From: Erythrobacter donghaensis
GTDB lineage: Bacteria; Pseudomonadota; Alphaproteobacteria; Sphingomonadales; Sphingomonadaceae
Assembly (NCBI RefSeq): GCF_001557325.1
Contig: NZ_LSJS01000211.1
Location: forward strand, 1-11,868
Reading direction: 5' to 3'
Length of the DNA stretch: 11,868 nucleotides
The position numbers and the translations under genes are program-made. Each line of letters starts with the position of its first letter. Within the stretch, counting starts at the first letter, position 1. Under the pieces are notes generated by a model. The model was not told the origin of the DNA and ran no database searches. It worked only from the letters and a program-made list of their open reading frames with translations. Shown in pieces: positions 1-7,682 of the stretch.

Positions 1-212
1 GTTCGACGGGGCGGCCCGGCGTTACCCAGCAGCACGACGCTCGAACCCATGAAATTGCCCGCCCCGTCGAACCACTCGCGCCCCTGCCGTCCGCGCCCCG
101 CGGTCTGGCGGCGGGCGACCAGCCACAGGCCCTCGGCCCAGCCCTCCCCGTCACGCAGCGCGGCGGCGAGGTCGGCATTGGTCGAGCCGGTTTCTTCGAC
201 GAGGGTGATCAA
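1..212 (-). CDS. birA: Biotin--[acetyl-CoA-carboxylase] ligase, N-terminal 70 codons (cut by window edge)
   Basis: This cytoplasmic enzyme makes biotinyl-5'-AMP and transfers biotin to the carrier lysine of acetyl-CoA carboxylase and related enzymes. The visible 70 residues begin MITLVEETGSTNADL. They contain the family GSTN motif (residues 9-12) and the nucleotide and biotin-binding loop QTAGRGRQGREW (36-47), followed by GNFMGSS, a typical strand of the catalytic domain. The ligase domain starts at residue 1, so there is no N-terminal DNA-binding repressor domain: this is a monofunctional type. The start is taken as TTG at 212-210, which overlaps the nuoN stop TGA in a TTGA junction. No ATG or GTG lies in frame in the nearby upstream bases I checked, and the start fits the usual family N-terminus. 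No clear Shine-Dalgarno is visible, so translation probably depends on coupling to nuoN. A biotin ligase gene after nuoN is common in alphaproteobacteria (family knowledge). The 3' part is outside the window. Confidence 0.9.
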   Translation of the reverse strand, partial: MITLVEETGSTNADLAAALRDGEGWAEGLWLVARRQTAGRGRQGREWFDGAGNFMGSSVVLLGNAGPPRR

Positions 213-1687
213 ACCGCGAGGAACAGCGAGGCGGCGGCCTTGCCCGCCAGATCGCTCAACGAAGGCGTCAGCAGGTAGCCCAGCGGCGAGATGATCAGCG
301 CAGTGAGGAACAGCAACGTCCAGTGGCTCGCCTCGCTCCTGCCGGTGACGACGCCGACGGGCTCGTCGAAGAACATCACCTTGACGAACTTGATGTAGTA
401 GAAGGCACCGATCACGCTTGCGGCGATGGCGATGGCGCCAAAGGCGACCAGTCCTGCCTCAATAGTGGCCTGAAACACGACGAATTTGGCGTAGAACCCG
501 AGCAATGGGGGGATGCCGGCAAGGCTGAACATGAAGATCAGCAGCGCCCAAGCGATCGCCGGACGGGTGACCGAGAGGCCCCGGATGTCGGCGAAGGTCT
601 CGTAGAGGTTGCCCTCCCCGTCCCGCAGCATCAGCAGCGCGACGAAGCAGCCGATGCTCATCGCGACATAGATGAAGAGGTAGACCAGCATCGCCGCCGC
701 CCCGTCCGCGTTCGCGACCGCGAGGCCCAAGAGGATAAAGCCGATATTGTTGATCGAGGAATAGGCGAGCAGGCGCTTCAGGTTCTCCTGCCCGATCGCT
801 CCCAGCGCGCCGAAGACGATCGAGGCGAGCGCCATGAACATCACGATCTGCTGCCAGGCCTCGACCTGACCGCCGAACACCTCGAACACCACGCGCGCGG
901 TGAGGCCCACGGCGGCGACCTTGGGCGCGGTGGCGAAGAAGGCGGTGACGGGGGTCGGCGCGCCCTCATAGACGTCGGGCGTCCACATGTGGAAGGGCAC
1001 GGCGCTGATCTTGAAGGCAAGGCCCGACAGGACGAAGATGACCCCGAACAGCGCGCCCGTTCCCATTTCGCCGGTCAGCCCGGCGCGCACGGCCTCGAAC
1101 CATGTGCCGCCGGTGAAGCCGTAGAGCAGGCTCATCCCGTAGAGCAGGATCCCCGAGGCAAGCGCGCCGAGCACGAAATACTTCAGCCCCGCCTCGCCCG
1201 AACGCGTGTCGCGGCGCAGGATCGCGGCAAGGACGTAGGCCGAGAGGCTGTTCAATTCGAGACCGAGATAGAGGCTCATGAAATCATTGGCCGAGACCAT
1301 CAGGCTCATGCCGACGCTCGCGAACAGCACCAGCACCGGATATTCGGCGCGCATTCCGCGTTCGGTTCCGGCGGCGGGGCTGGCGAAGAAGGACGGCGCA
1401 ATGATCAGCGCGGCGATGGCGGAAAGGTAGATCAGCGCCTTGGCGAACAGCGCATAGCTGTCGACCTTGAGGAGGCCGCCGAAGGCCAGCGTCGCCGGGC
1501 CGTCCACGCCGAAATGCAGGCCCGGCACGATCAGGATGCCGGCCACGAACAGCGCAGCCGCAGCCGCGATGGCGATCTGGCGCGCGGCCTTGTCCCCGCC
1601 CCATGCGGCGAGCAGCAGCAGGACGAGCCCCGCGCCGGTCAGCACCAGCTCGGGCAGGACGAGCGCGAAAGAAGCGGCGAAATCCAT
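209..1687 (-). CDS. nuoN: NADH-quinone oxidoreductase subunit N
   Basis: NuoN is one of the three antiporter-like proton-pumping subunits of the complex I membrane arm, in the inner membrane next to NuoK and NuoM. The product is 492 residues, normal for the family, and hydrophobic throughout. Landmarks are the helix-5 glutamate in LGLELNSLSAYVL (E144), the central lysine in LAFKISAVPFHMWTPDVYEG (K226), the next lysine in TAPKVAAVGL (K256) and the conserved GQENLKRLLAYSSINNIGF segment. All expected proton-channel charges I looked for are present. The ATG at 1687-1685 shares one base with the nuoM stop (TGATG), so translation is probably coupled to nuoM. The 3' end overlaps the birA start. It is the last nuo gene of the cluster. 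Confidence 0.97.
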   Translation of the reverse strand: MDFAASFALVLPELVLTGAGLVLLLLAAWGGDKAARQIAIAAAAALFVAGILIVPGLHFGVDGPATLAFGGLLKVDSYALFAKALIYLSAIAALIIAPSFFASPAAGTERGMRAEYPVLVLFASVGMSLMVSANDFMSLYLGLELNSLSAYVLAAILRRDTRSGEAGLKYFVLGALASGILLYGMSLLYGFTGGTWFEAVRAGLTGEMGTGALFGVIFVLSGLAFKISAVPFHMWTPDVYEGAPTPVTAFFATAPKVAAVGLTARVVFEVFGGQVEAWQQIVMFMALASIVFGALGAIGQENLKRLLAYSSINNIGFILLGLAVANADGAAAMLVYLFIYVAMSIGCFVALLMLRDGEGNLYETFADIRGLSVTRPAIAWALLIFMFSLAGIPPLLGFYAKFVVFQATIEAGLVAFGAIAIAASVIGAFYYIKFVKVMFFDEPVGVVTGRSEASHWTLLFLTALIISPLGYLLTPSLSDLAGKAAASLFLAV

Positions 1688-3276
1688 CAGTGCGCGCCCT
1701 CCTCGGCGCCGTCGTGTTCCATGCCCTCATGCCCGGCACCCTCGCCCGCGCCGTGATGCTCCAGCGCATTGGCGGCTTGGCCACGCGGGGTGCCCGGCGC
1801 AATCCGCGCGTCGCTCGCAGGTGCGGCGGCAGCAAGCCGGGCGTCGAGCGTGGCGATGTCCTTGCGCATCGGGGCGAGGAAGCTTTCGGGATAGACGCCC
1901 ATCCACAGCACGGCGGCGGCAATGGGCGCCATCATCACCCACTCGCGTGCGGAGATGTCGGGCATGGCAGCGGCGTCTGCGTTGCTCTGCCCGCCAAACG
2001 CCACGCGGCGATAGAGGTAGAGCATGTAGGCCGCGCCCAGAATGATCCCGGTGGTGCAGATCAGCGCGACAAGGCTCGAGGTCTGGTAGATGCCCGCCAG
2101 CGACAGGAACTCGCCGACGAAGCCGCTGGTGCCGGGCAGACCGATGCTCGCCATGGTGAACAACAGGAAGAACAGCGCGTAATAGGGCATGTTGATCGCA
2201 AGCCCGCCATACCGCGCGATCTCGCGGGTGTGGAGGCGGTCGTAGATCACGCCGACGCACAGGAACAGCGCGCCCGAGACGAGGCCGTGGGACAGCATCA
2301 CGATCATCGCGCCCTCGAGCCCCTGCACGTTGAAGGCGAACAGGCCGACGGTGACGATCGCCATGTGCGCCACGGACGAATAGGCGATCAGCTTCTTCAT
2401 GTCGGCCTGCACCAGCGCGACCAGCGAGGTATAGACCACCGCGACCATCGACAGCACGAAGACCAGCCATGCGAACTGCGCGGAAGCCTCGGGGAACATC
2501 GGCAGGCTGAAGCGGATGAAGCCGTAACCGCCCAGCTTGAGCAGCACGCCTGCGAGGATCACCGAGCCCGCGGTCGGGGCCTGCACGTGCGCATCGGGCA
2601 GCCAGGTGTGGAGCGGCCACATCGGCACCTTCACGGCGAAGCTCGCGAAGAAGGCCAGCCAGAGCCACGTCTGCGCGCCCGCCGGGAAGCCGTATTCCAT
2701 CAGCGTCGGGATGTCCGAGGTGCCGGCCTGCGCCACCATCCAGAACATCGCGATCAGCATCAGCACCGAGCCGAGCAGGGTGTAGAGGAAGAACTTGTAG
2801 CTCGCGTAGATGCGGTTGTCCCCGCCCCACACGCCGATGATCAGATACATCGGGATGAGGCCCGCCTCGAAGAAGACGTAGAACAGGAACAGGTCCTGCG
2901 CCGCGAAGGTGCCGATCATCAGCACTTCCATGAACAGGAAGGCCGCCATGTATTCGCCGACGCGCTTTGTAACCGAATCCCAGCTGGCAAGGATGCAGAC
3001 CGGCATCAGGAAGACGCTGAGCATGATCAGCATCAGCGCGATGCCATCGATCCCGAGCGCATAGCTGAAGCCCGCGAAGAGCTCGGCGCGCTCGGTGAAT
3101 TGCCACTGCTGTCCGCCGATATCGTAATTGGCCCACAAGGCGATGCCGAGCACCAGAGTGATAAGCGTCGCCCCGAGCGCGATCCAGCGGGCGGCGCTCG
3201 TGCCCGCAAACAGGCACGCCAGCGCGCCTGCCAGCGGCACGCACATCATCAGCGACAGGATGGGAAGGCCTTCCAT
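1687..3276 (-). CDS. nuoM: NADH-quinone oxidoreductase subunit M
   Basis: NuoM is the middle antiporter-like proton-pumping subunit of complex I, between NuoL and NuoN in the inner membrane. The product is 529 residues. Family landmarks are [18 protein letters not shown] with the helix-5 glutamate E137, [20 protein letters not shown] with the channel lysine K216, [13 protein letters not shown] with K247, and [14 protein letters not shown]. The membrane core ends near residue 485; the last ~43 residues form a polar tail rich in His, Glu and Gly. The ATG start lies 14 nt after the nuoL stop and is served by an AGGAG that overlaps that stop codon. The 3' end shares one base with nuoN. The tail looks like a lineage-specific extension rather than a frameshift, because the frame continues cleanly to the TGA at the nuoN start. 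Confidence 0.97.
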   Translation of the reverse strand: MEGLPILSLMMCVPLAGALACLFAGTSAARWIALGATLITLVLGIALWANYDIGGQQWQFTERAELFAGFSYALGIDGIALMLIMLSVFLMPVCILASWDSVTKRVGEYMAAFLFMEVLMIGTFAAQDLFLFYVFFEAGLIPMYLIIGVWGGDNRIYASYKFFLYTLLGSVLMLIAMFWMVAQAGTSDIPTLMEYGFPAGAQTWLWLAFFASFAVKVPMWPLHTWLPDAHVQAPTAGSVILAGVLLKLGGYGFIRFSLPMFPEASAQFAWLVFVLSMVAVVYTSLVALVQADMKKLIAYSSVAHMAIVTVGLFAFNVQGLEGAMIVMLSHGLVSGALFLCVGVIYDRLHTREIARYGGLAINMPYYALFFLLFTMASIGLPGTSGFVGEFLSLAGIYQTSSLVALICTTGIILGAAYMLYLYRRVAFGGQSNADAAAMPDISAREWVMMAPIAAAVLWMGVYPESFLAPMRKDIATLDARLAAAAPASDARIAPGTPRGQAANALEHHGAGEGAGHEGMEHDGAEEGAH

Positions 3277-3287
3277 TACGAAGCGCG

Positions 3288-3292
3288 CTCCT
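3288..3292 (-). promoter_or_regulatory. Shine-Dalgarno of nuoM overlapping the nuoL stop
   Basis: Reading on the minus strand, the nuoL stop codon TAG continues into TAGGAG, so AGGAG is built partly from the stop codon. It lies 11 nt before the nuoM ATG. A ribosome ending nuoL would therefore stop on the nuoM binding site, which fits coupled, near-equimolar synthesis of the two subunits (inference). Confidence 0.6.
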
Positions 3293-5285
3293 AAAGCAGA
3301 ACGTAGGTGACAGCGGCGACCAGCCCGAGGAGCATGATCAGCGCATAGGTGTAGAGGTAGCCCGACTGGATCGACTTGGCCGCGAGCGAGGACCGCTGGA
3401 TCACCGAAGCGACGCCGTTGGGGCCGAAGCGGTCGATCGTGCCGACGTCGCCCAGCTGCCAGAAGGCGCGGCCGAAGGCGAAGGCGGGCTTGACGAACAG
3501 GACGTCATAGAGCTCGTCGAAATACCACTTGCGGTAGACGAAGTTGTGCAGGGCTCCGAAGCTCGCGACGAACTTGCCCGGGATGTCGGGCTTGGCGATG
3601 TAGGCGAGGTAGGCGCCCGCAAAGCCGATGATCATCACGATGAAGGCGGTGTACTTCACCCAATAGGGCACCGCGTGCATCGCGTGGATCAGCGGCTCGT
3701 TGTAGAAGATCGACCCGGCCCAGAAGGCGGCACTGTCGAGGAAGGCGGGCGCGAAGACCTGCCCTGCCGCAATTGCGCCGATGCTCAGCACACCGAGCGG
3801 GATCAGCATCGAGGCCGGGCTTTCATGCGGGTGATAGCCGCCGGTGGTGTCCTCGCCAGCTTCGGCCGGGGTCTTGTGGACGCTGTGCTGGATATGCTCG
3901 CTCTCGATCCAGCGTGGGCGGCCCCAGAAGGTGAGGAACATCAGGCGCCACGAATAGAAGCTGGTCAGCAGCGCGGCGATGGCGCCGGCCCAGAAGGCGA
4001 ACTGCCCCGTCCCCGTCCCGCGCGCGAAGGCGACCTCGAGGATCGCGTCCTTCGACCAGAAGCCCGCGAACCCTGCGCCGAGGTGATAGACCCCGAGCCC
4101 GGTGATCGCCAGCGTGCCCATCATCATCGCCCAGAAGGTCAGCGGGATGTGCTTACGAAGCCCGCCATAGTAGCGCATGTCCTGCTCGTGGTGCATCGCG
4201 TGGATCACCGAGCCGGCGCCGAGGAACAGCAGCGCCTTGAAGAAGGCGTGGGTGAAGAGGTGAAACATCGCCGCGCCGTAAGCTCCGACGCCCGCGGCAA
4301 AGAACATGTAGCCGAGCTGCGAGCAGGTCGAATAGGCAATCACCCGCTTGATGTCCCACTGGGTGGTGCCGATGGTCGCCGCGAAGAAGCAGGTTGCAGC
4401 CCCCACGATGGTGACGATGGCGAGCGCGGTCGGCGCGGTCTCGAACATCGGCGAGAGGCGGCACAGCATGAACACGCCCGCGGTCACCATGGTCGCGGCG
4501 TGGATCAGCGCGGAAACGGGCGTCGGCCCCTCCATCGCGTCGGGCAGCCAGGTGTGCAGGCCCAGCTGCGCGCTCTTGCCCATCGCGCCGATGAACAGGA
4601 GGATGCACAGGATGTCCATCGTGTAGAGGCGCATGCCGACGAAGGTGATGGTCGATCCGCTCATGCCGGGGGCCGCCGCGAGGATCTCGGGGATCGAGGT
4701 CGTCTGGAACACCAGATAGGTGCCGAAGATGCCGAGCATGAAGCCGAGGTCGCCCACGCGGTTGACCACGAAGGCCTTGATCGCCGCCGCGCCCGCCGAC
4801 GGCTTCCGGAACCAGAAGCCGATCAGCAGATAGGACGCCAGCCCCACCCCTTCCCATCCGAAGAACATCTGGACGAGGTTGTCGGCCGTCACCAGCATCA
4901 GCATCGCGAAGGTGAACAGCGAGAGATAGGCGAAGAAGCGCGGCTGGTCCGGGTCCTCCTCCATGTACCCCCAGGAATAGAGGTGCACGAGCGCCGAGAC
5001 CGAGTTGATCACCACCAGCATGATCGCGGTGAGGGTGTCGACCCTGAGCGCCCAGTCGAAGGTCAGGCTGCCGCTCTGCACCCACTTGAGCACGGGCACG
5101 ACTTCGGCCGTGGCAGTGCCGCCGAGAAAGCCGAGGAAGATCGGCCAGCTGAGGCCCGCGGCAAGGAACAGCGCGCCCGTGGTCACGCTCTTGGCGGCGA
5201 CATTGCCGATCATGCGGTTGCCGAGCCCTGCGATCAGGGCAGCCACCAGCGGCGCGAAGACGATGATGAGGATCTGCGTGGACAC
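3291..5285 (-). CDS. nuoL: NADH-quinone oxidoreductase subunit L
   Basis: NuoL is the distal proton-pumping subunit of complex I, and its long C-terminal lateral helix runs along the membrane arm. The product is 664 residues, typical for alphaproteobacteria. Visible landmarks are [20 protein letters not shown] with E145 (E. coli E144), [20 protein letters not shown] with K237 (E. coli K229), [20 protein letters not shown] with K350 (E. coli K342) and [12 protein letters not shown] with K412 (E. coli K399). A His- and acid-containing hydrophilic loop lies at about 461-490. The lateral helix region follows about residue 535, and a final membrane helix occupies about 643-664. The start is GTG at 5285-5283, 6 nt after the nuoK stop, with AAGGGG placed 9 nt upstream. 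The first codons read MSTQILII. The stop is TAG. Confidence 0.97.
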   Translation of the reverse strand: MSTQILIIVFAPLVAALIAGLGNRMIGNVAAKSVTTGALFLAAGLSWPIFLGFLGGTATAEVVPVLKWVQSGSLTFDWALRVDTLTAIMLVVINSVSALVHLYSWGYMEEDPDQPRFFAYLSLFTFAMLMLVTADNLVQMFFGWEGVGLASYLLIGFWFRKPSAGAAAIKAFVVNRVGDLGFMLGIFGTYLVFQTTSIPEILAAAPGMSGSTITFVGMRLYTMDILCILLFIGAMGKSAQLGLHTWLPDAMEGPTPVSALIHAATMVTAGVFMLCRLSPMFETAPTALAIVTIVGAATCFFAATIGTTQWDIKRVIAYSTCSQLGYMFFAAGVGAYGAAMFHLFTHAFFKALLFLGAGSVIHAMHHEQDMRYYGGLRKHIPLTFWAMMMGTLAITGLGVYHLGAGFAGFWSKDAILEVAFARGTGTGQFAFWAGAIAALLTSFYSWRLMFLTFWGRPRWIESEHIQHSVHKTPAEAGEDTTGGYHPHESPASMLIPLGVLSIGAIAAGQVFAPAFLDSAAFWAGSIFYNEPLIHAMHAVPYWVKYTAFIVMIIGFAGAYLAYIAKPDIPGKFVASFGALHNFVYRKWYFDELYDVLFVKPAFAFGRAFWQLGDVGTIDRFGPNGVASVIQRSSLAAKSIQSGYLYTYALIMLLGLVAAVTYVLL

Positions 5286-5291
5286 GCGCGC

Positions 5292-5597
5292 TTACCCCTT
5301 CATCCGGTTGATGTCGTCGACCGCGATCGAGCCGCGGGTGCGGAAGTAGATCACGAGGATCGCCAGACCGATGGCGGCCTCGGCCGCGGCGACGGTCAGC
5401 ACCAGCATCGCGAAGACCTGCCCGGTGAGGTCCTGCAGGAAGGCGCTGAAGGCGACGAGGTTGAGATTCACCGCGAGCAGGATCAGCTCGACCGCCATCA
5501 GGATGACGATCACGTTCTTGCGGTTGAGGAAGATCCCCAGCACGCCGAGCACGAACAGGATCGCGCCCACGACAAGGTAATGTTCGATCCCGATCAC
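5292..5597 (-). CDS. nuoK: NADH-quinone oxidoreductase subunit K
   Basis: NuoK is a three-helix, Mrp-related membrane subunit of complex I that helps carry the proton path between NuoJ, NuoA and NuoN. The product is 101 residues, the standard size. The key acidic residues are in place: E37 in [17 protein letters not shown] (E. coli E36) and E73 in [16 protein letters not shown] (E. coli E72). The start is GTG at 5597-5595, which overlaps the nuoJ stop as GTGA (4 nt). An AGGGG about 7 nt upstream, inside nuoJ, supports it. An in-frame extension far upstream is open but gives a proline- and arginine-rich shadow of nuoJ, not NuoK. The stop TAA is 6 nt before the nuoL GTG. Confidence 0.95.
   Translation of the reverse strand: MIGIEHYLVVGAILFVLGVLGIFLNRKNVIVILMAVELILLAVNLNLVAFSAFLQDLTGQVFAMLVLTVAAAEAAIGLAILVIYFRTRGSIAVDDINRMKG
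5295..5300 (-). promoter_or_regulatory. Shine-Dalgarno of nuoL inside the nuoK end
   Basis: AAGGGG on the minus strand encodes the final Lys-Gly of NuoK and lies 9 nt before the GTG of nuoL. It supports GTG at 5285-5283 as the nuoL start. Confidence 0.55.
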
Positions 5598-6220
5598 AGC
5601 TCGATCCCCTGGCCCACTTCGGGGCTCTTCATGACGGTGGCCTCTTCCGGCCGGCGGCGGATCTGCTTGCCCACATCCTGCCGCGCGCGCGCGCCGGGCT
5701 TGGGCGGCTGGAAGGTCAGCACGATCGCGCCGATCATCGCGACCAGCAGGATGATCCCGGCGATCTCGAAGAGGATGATGTAGCGGCCATAGAGCAGCGC
5801 GCCCAGGGCCTCGATATTGGAGGTGTCGGCGGCCTGCACGGCATCGCCAGCGGCCTTGCCGAGGGTCAGCCCGCCCGCGTTGTAGGCGCCTACCGCGAGC
5901 AGCAGCTCGGCGAGCAGCACCGCGGCGATCAGCAGCCCGAGCGGCGCGTTGCGCGAAAAGCCCGCGCGCATCGCGGCAAAATCGATGTCGAGCATCATCA
6001 CCACGAACAGGAACAGCACCGCGACCGCGCCCACGTAGACGATCACCAGCAGCATTGCGATGAATTCGGCGCCGAGCAGCACCATCAGGCCCGCCGCGTT
6101 GAAGAAGGCGAGGATCAGCCACAGCACCGAGTGCACGGGGTTCCTCGCCATCACCACCATGACGGCGCTGGCGATCACGATGGCCGCGAAGAAATAGAAG
6201 GCGATGGCCTGTATCAGCAT
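5594..6220 (-). CDS. nuoJ: NADH-quinone oxidoreductase subunit J
   Basis: NuoJ is a five-helix membrane subunit of complex I (mitochondrial ND6) at the joint between the quinone site and the pumping arm. The product is 208 residues. Landmarks are the first helix, [20 protein letters not shown] (27-46), and [20 protein letters not shown] (52-71), whose conserved helix 3 forms the pi-bulge region. The fifth helix lies at about 148-170. A basic, soluble C-terminal tail of about 36 residues ends GQGIEL; such tails are usual in alphaproteobacterial NuoJ. The ATG at 6220-6218 has GGAGA about 6 nt upstream. It is the only gene here that does not touch its upstream neighbour: 134 nt separate it from nuoI. 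Its stop overlaps nuoK by 4 nt. Confidence 0.96.
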   Translation of the reverse strand: MLIQAIAFYFFAAIVIASAVMVVMARNPVHSVLWLILAFFNAAGLMVLLGAEFIAMLLVIVYVGAVAVLFLFVVMMLDIDFAAMRAGFSRNAPLGLLIAAVLLAELLLAVGAYNAGGLTLGKAAGDAVQAADTSNIEALGALLYGRYIILFEIAGIILLVAMIGAIVLTFQPPKPGARARQDVGKQIRRRPEEATVMKSPEVGQGIEL

Positions 6221-6354
6221 GATGCGTCTCCGCCGATCCGTCCCCCCGGCATGAGGCCGGGGCGAGAGAAAGCGGCATTTGATCCCTTAGTCCAAGTGTG
6301 AGCCGCAGCAGAACGCCCCGGCCCGGTAGCCCCATGTCCTCGTCGCCGCGCGCC
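6221..6354 (-). promoter_or_regulatory. nuoI-nuoJ intergenic region with competing GC-rich stems
   Basis: This is the only real gap in the operon. On the RNA (minus) sense it holds three related GC-rich segments. Segment A is the complement of 6314-6323, segment B the complement of 6255-6264, and segment C the complement of 6244-6250. A and B are perfectly complementary over 10 bp across a 49-nt loop. B and C form a 7-bp stem with a 5-nt loop (6244-6262). Because B is shared, the two helices exclude each other. No U-run follows either stem, so a classic intrinsic terminator is not supported. A role in attenuation, RNA processing or message stability is possible; a neutral repeat element is equally possible. 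No convincing promoter was recognised. Confidence 0.45.
6244..6262 (-). repeat. Short inverted repeat (7-bp stem, 5-nt loop) ahead of nuoJ
   Basis: CCCCGGC at 6244-6250 and GCCGGGG at 6256-6262 are exact inverted copies separated by ATGAG. The hairpin lies about 24 nt upstream of the nuoJ start. It is strong for its size because nearly all its pairs are G-C. No T-run follows on the transcribed sense. Confidence 0.6.
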
Positions 6355-6840
6355 CTAGCGGTAGGGTGCGTCGGCTTCAAGGTTGGCCGCGATGGCCCTT
6401 TCCCATTTGTCACCATTCGCGAGCAGCTTGGCCTTGTCGTACAAGAGCTCCTCGCGGGTTTCGGTCGAATATTCGAAGTTCGGCCCCTCGACGATCGCAT
6501 CGACCGGGCAGGCTTCCTGACAGAAACCGCAGAAGATGCACTTGGTCATGTCGATGTCGTAGCGGGTGGTGCGGCGGCTGCCGTCTTCACGCGGTTCGCT
6601 CTCGATGGTGATCGCCTGCGCGGGGCACACGGCCTCGCACAGCTTGCACGCGATGCAGCGTTCCTCGCCATTCGGATAGCGCCGCAGCGCGTGCTCGCCG
6701 CGGAAGCGGGGCGAGAGCGGGGCCTTCTCGAAGGGGTAGTTGATCGTCACCTTGGGCTTGAAGAAATACTTCAGCGTCAAGGCATGCGCCTTGAGGAATT
6801 CCCAGAGGGTGAACGATTTGATGAGGTGGGAGACGGTCAT
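6355..6840 (-). CDS. nuoI: NADH-quinone oxidoreductase subunit I (2x 4Fe-4S)
   Basis: NuoI (mitochondrial TYKY) carries clusters N6a and N6b and passes electrons from the NuoG wire towards NuoB cluster N2 and quinone. The product is 161 residues, the length normal in alphaproteobacteria. Two ferredoxin motifs are complete: [12 protein letters not shown] (C62, C65, C68, C72) and [12 protein letters not shown] (C101, C104, C107, C111). An amphipathic N-terminal stretch (residues 1-28) would dock on the membrane arm. The segment with [17 protein letters not shown] is characteristic of the mitochondrial and alphaproteobacterial type. The ATG at 6840-6838 overlaps the stop of the upstream unknown gene as ATGA. 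Its GGGGGAG ribosome site (6854-6848, 7 nt spacing) lies inside that gene. The stop is TAG, followed by the only sizeable gap in the operon. Confidence 0.97.
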   Translation of the reverse strand: MTVSHLIKSFTLWEFLKAHALTLKYFFKPKVTINYPFEKAPLSPRFRGEHALRRYPNGEERCIACKLCEAVCPAQAITIESEPREDGSRRTTRYDIDMTKCIFCGFCQEACPVDAIVEGPNFEYSTETREELLYDKAKLLANGDKWERAIAANLEADAPYR

Positions 6841-7682
6841 TCAACAACTCCCCCACAATGCGCGGCATAAACCATATCTGCTTCTTCTTTTCCGTCGATA
6901 GCCCATAAGGCGACTACGGCGATCCATTCGCTCGAAATGTCGCGGCCGAAAATCTCGAACTCGCCCCGAGTATTGCCGTCCTTCGAGCTGATCCAGTTTT
7001 CGACCAGCTGCGGAGGCATGTTCCGCCGCGTGAACTCCAAAGCGGGCCCTTGCGCAGGGGAATTCTGCACCCGAGCCATCTGGATCGTGCCCGAAAGAGG
7101 CCCCGCGCCATCCGGCTCGAGATCGACAAAATTGCCGTTTGGCCTGGCAAGGAAGGTGAACCTTTCGCCCTTGCCGTTTACCGCATGGCAGCGCCCACTT
7201 TCCGCTGGGCGGCGCGCGAGCAGGTCGATCAATTCGAGAGGTGTCTCTTCCGGACCAGCTAGAGGCGCTAACTCGGAATCTGCGTTTCCGACTTTGCACA
7301 TGCCTGCGCCGACGGGAAGATTGGCTCCGTCTCCGGTTATGTCACCCCAAAGCAAGGCTCGCCATGTCTGTTCGAACTTCGGGAGTGGTTCCAAGACAAG
7401 AACCAAATCGTCGCTCCCGTCGCTGATGCCGTAGGCAACAGCATCGCTCGGAAGCGTATCGCGGATCGACAGCCGCAGATTGCTGACATCCATCCTGCCA
7501 CGCACGCTGTCGAAACGCATCACGCGGGCGCTGGACCCAGAGTCGAACTGAAGAACCGTAGCTTCACCGTCAGAAAGTGCGAAATTGCACGAGATCTGAG
7601 GCAGTGTCTCAGCCGCACTCGCTGCAACAGGCATGGCAGCAAGTACTGCGCCCAAAGCAATTCGTGACGCTAGGCGCATCAT
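6837..7682 (-). CDS. Unrecognised exported protein inserted between nuoH and nuoI
   Basis: I do not recognise this 281-residue product and assign no function. It begins [20 protein letters not shown], a short basic start, a hydrophobic core and an ASA-A cleavage-like site near residues 21-24, which predicts Sec export to the periplasm. No other membrane segment is obvious. Four cysteines follow the signal (C32, C129, C165, C276), so two disulfides are possible. Two halves share a loose pattern: Cys, then Gly-Glu seven residues on, then a Trp pair about 16 residues before the closing Cys. The start is the first of two adjacent ATGs (7682-7680), overlapping the nuoH stop as ATGA; the ribosome site is weak, so coupling is likely. 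Its end overlaps nuoI, also as ATGA. By hand count GC over 6841-7680 is about 59%, below sampled neighbouring genes. No complex I family subunit is known to me that matches; it could be an accessory factor or a passenger gene. Confidence 0.85.
   Translation of the reverse strand: MMRLASRIALGAVLAAMPVAASAAETLPQISCNFALSDGEATVLQFDSGSSARVMRFDSVRGRMDVSNLRLSIRDTLPSDAVAYGISDGSDDLVLVLEPLPKFEQTWRALLWGDITGDGANLPVGAGMCKVGNADSELAPLAGPEETPLELIDLLARRPAESGRCHAVNGKGERFTFLARPNGNFVDLEPDGAGPLSGTIQMARVQNSPAQGPALEFTRRNMPPQLVENWISSKDGNTRGEFEIFGRDISSEWIAVVALWAIDGKEEADMVYAAHCGGVVE

Noticed and set aside
323..1756. A 477-codon plus-strand open frame opposite nuoN
   Set aside because: Same pattern of charged antisense translation; NuoN is unambiguous on the minus strand.
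1603..3294. A 563-codon plus-strand open frame opposite nuoM
   Set aside because: It is a low-complexity, charged antisense shadow of nuoM with no recognisable motif.
3546..5783. A 745-codon open frame on the plus strand opposite nuoL and nuoK
   Set aside because: Its product is an endless mix of His, Arg, Asp, Glu and Gly without domains, as expected for the antisense of a GC-rich membrane protein gene. NuoL and NuoK on the other strand fully explain the region.
6244..6262. Intrinsic terminator between nuoI and nuoJ
   Set aside because: The stem is strong but is not followed by a U-run on the transcribed strand, and NuoJ-N must be transcribed from upstream unless an unseen promoter exists.
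6270..6300. Promoter-like TTGGAC on the minus strand in the nuoI-nuoJ gap
   Set aside because: No acceptable -10 element was found at normal spacing; the match to -35 alone is not evidence.
5598..6500. A long open frame joined to the NuoK frame, extending back to 6500
   Set aside because: The added part is a shadow of nuoJ and the intergenic gap. NuoK is full length from the GTG at 5597.
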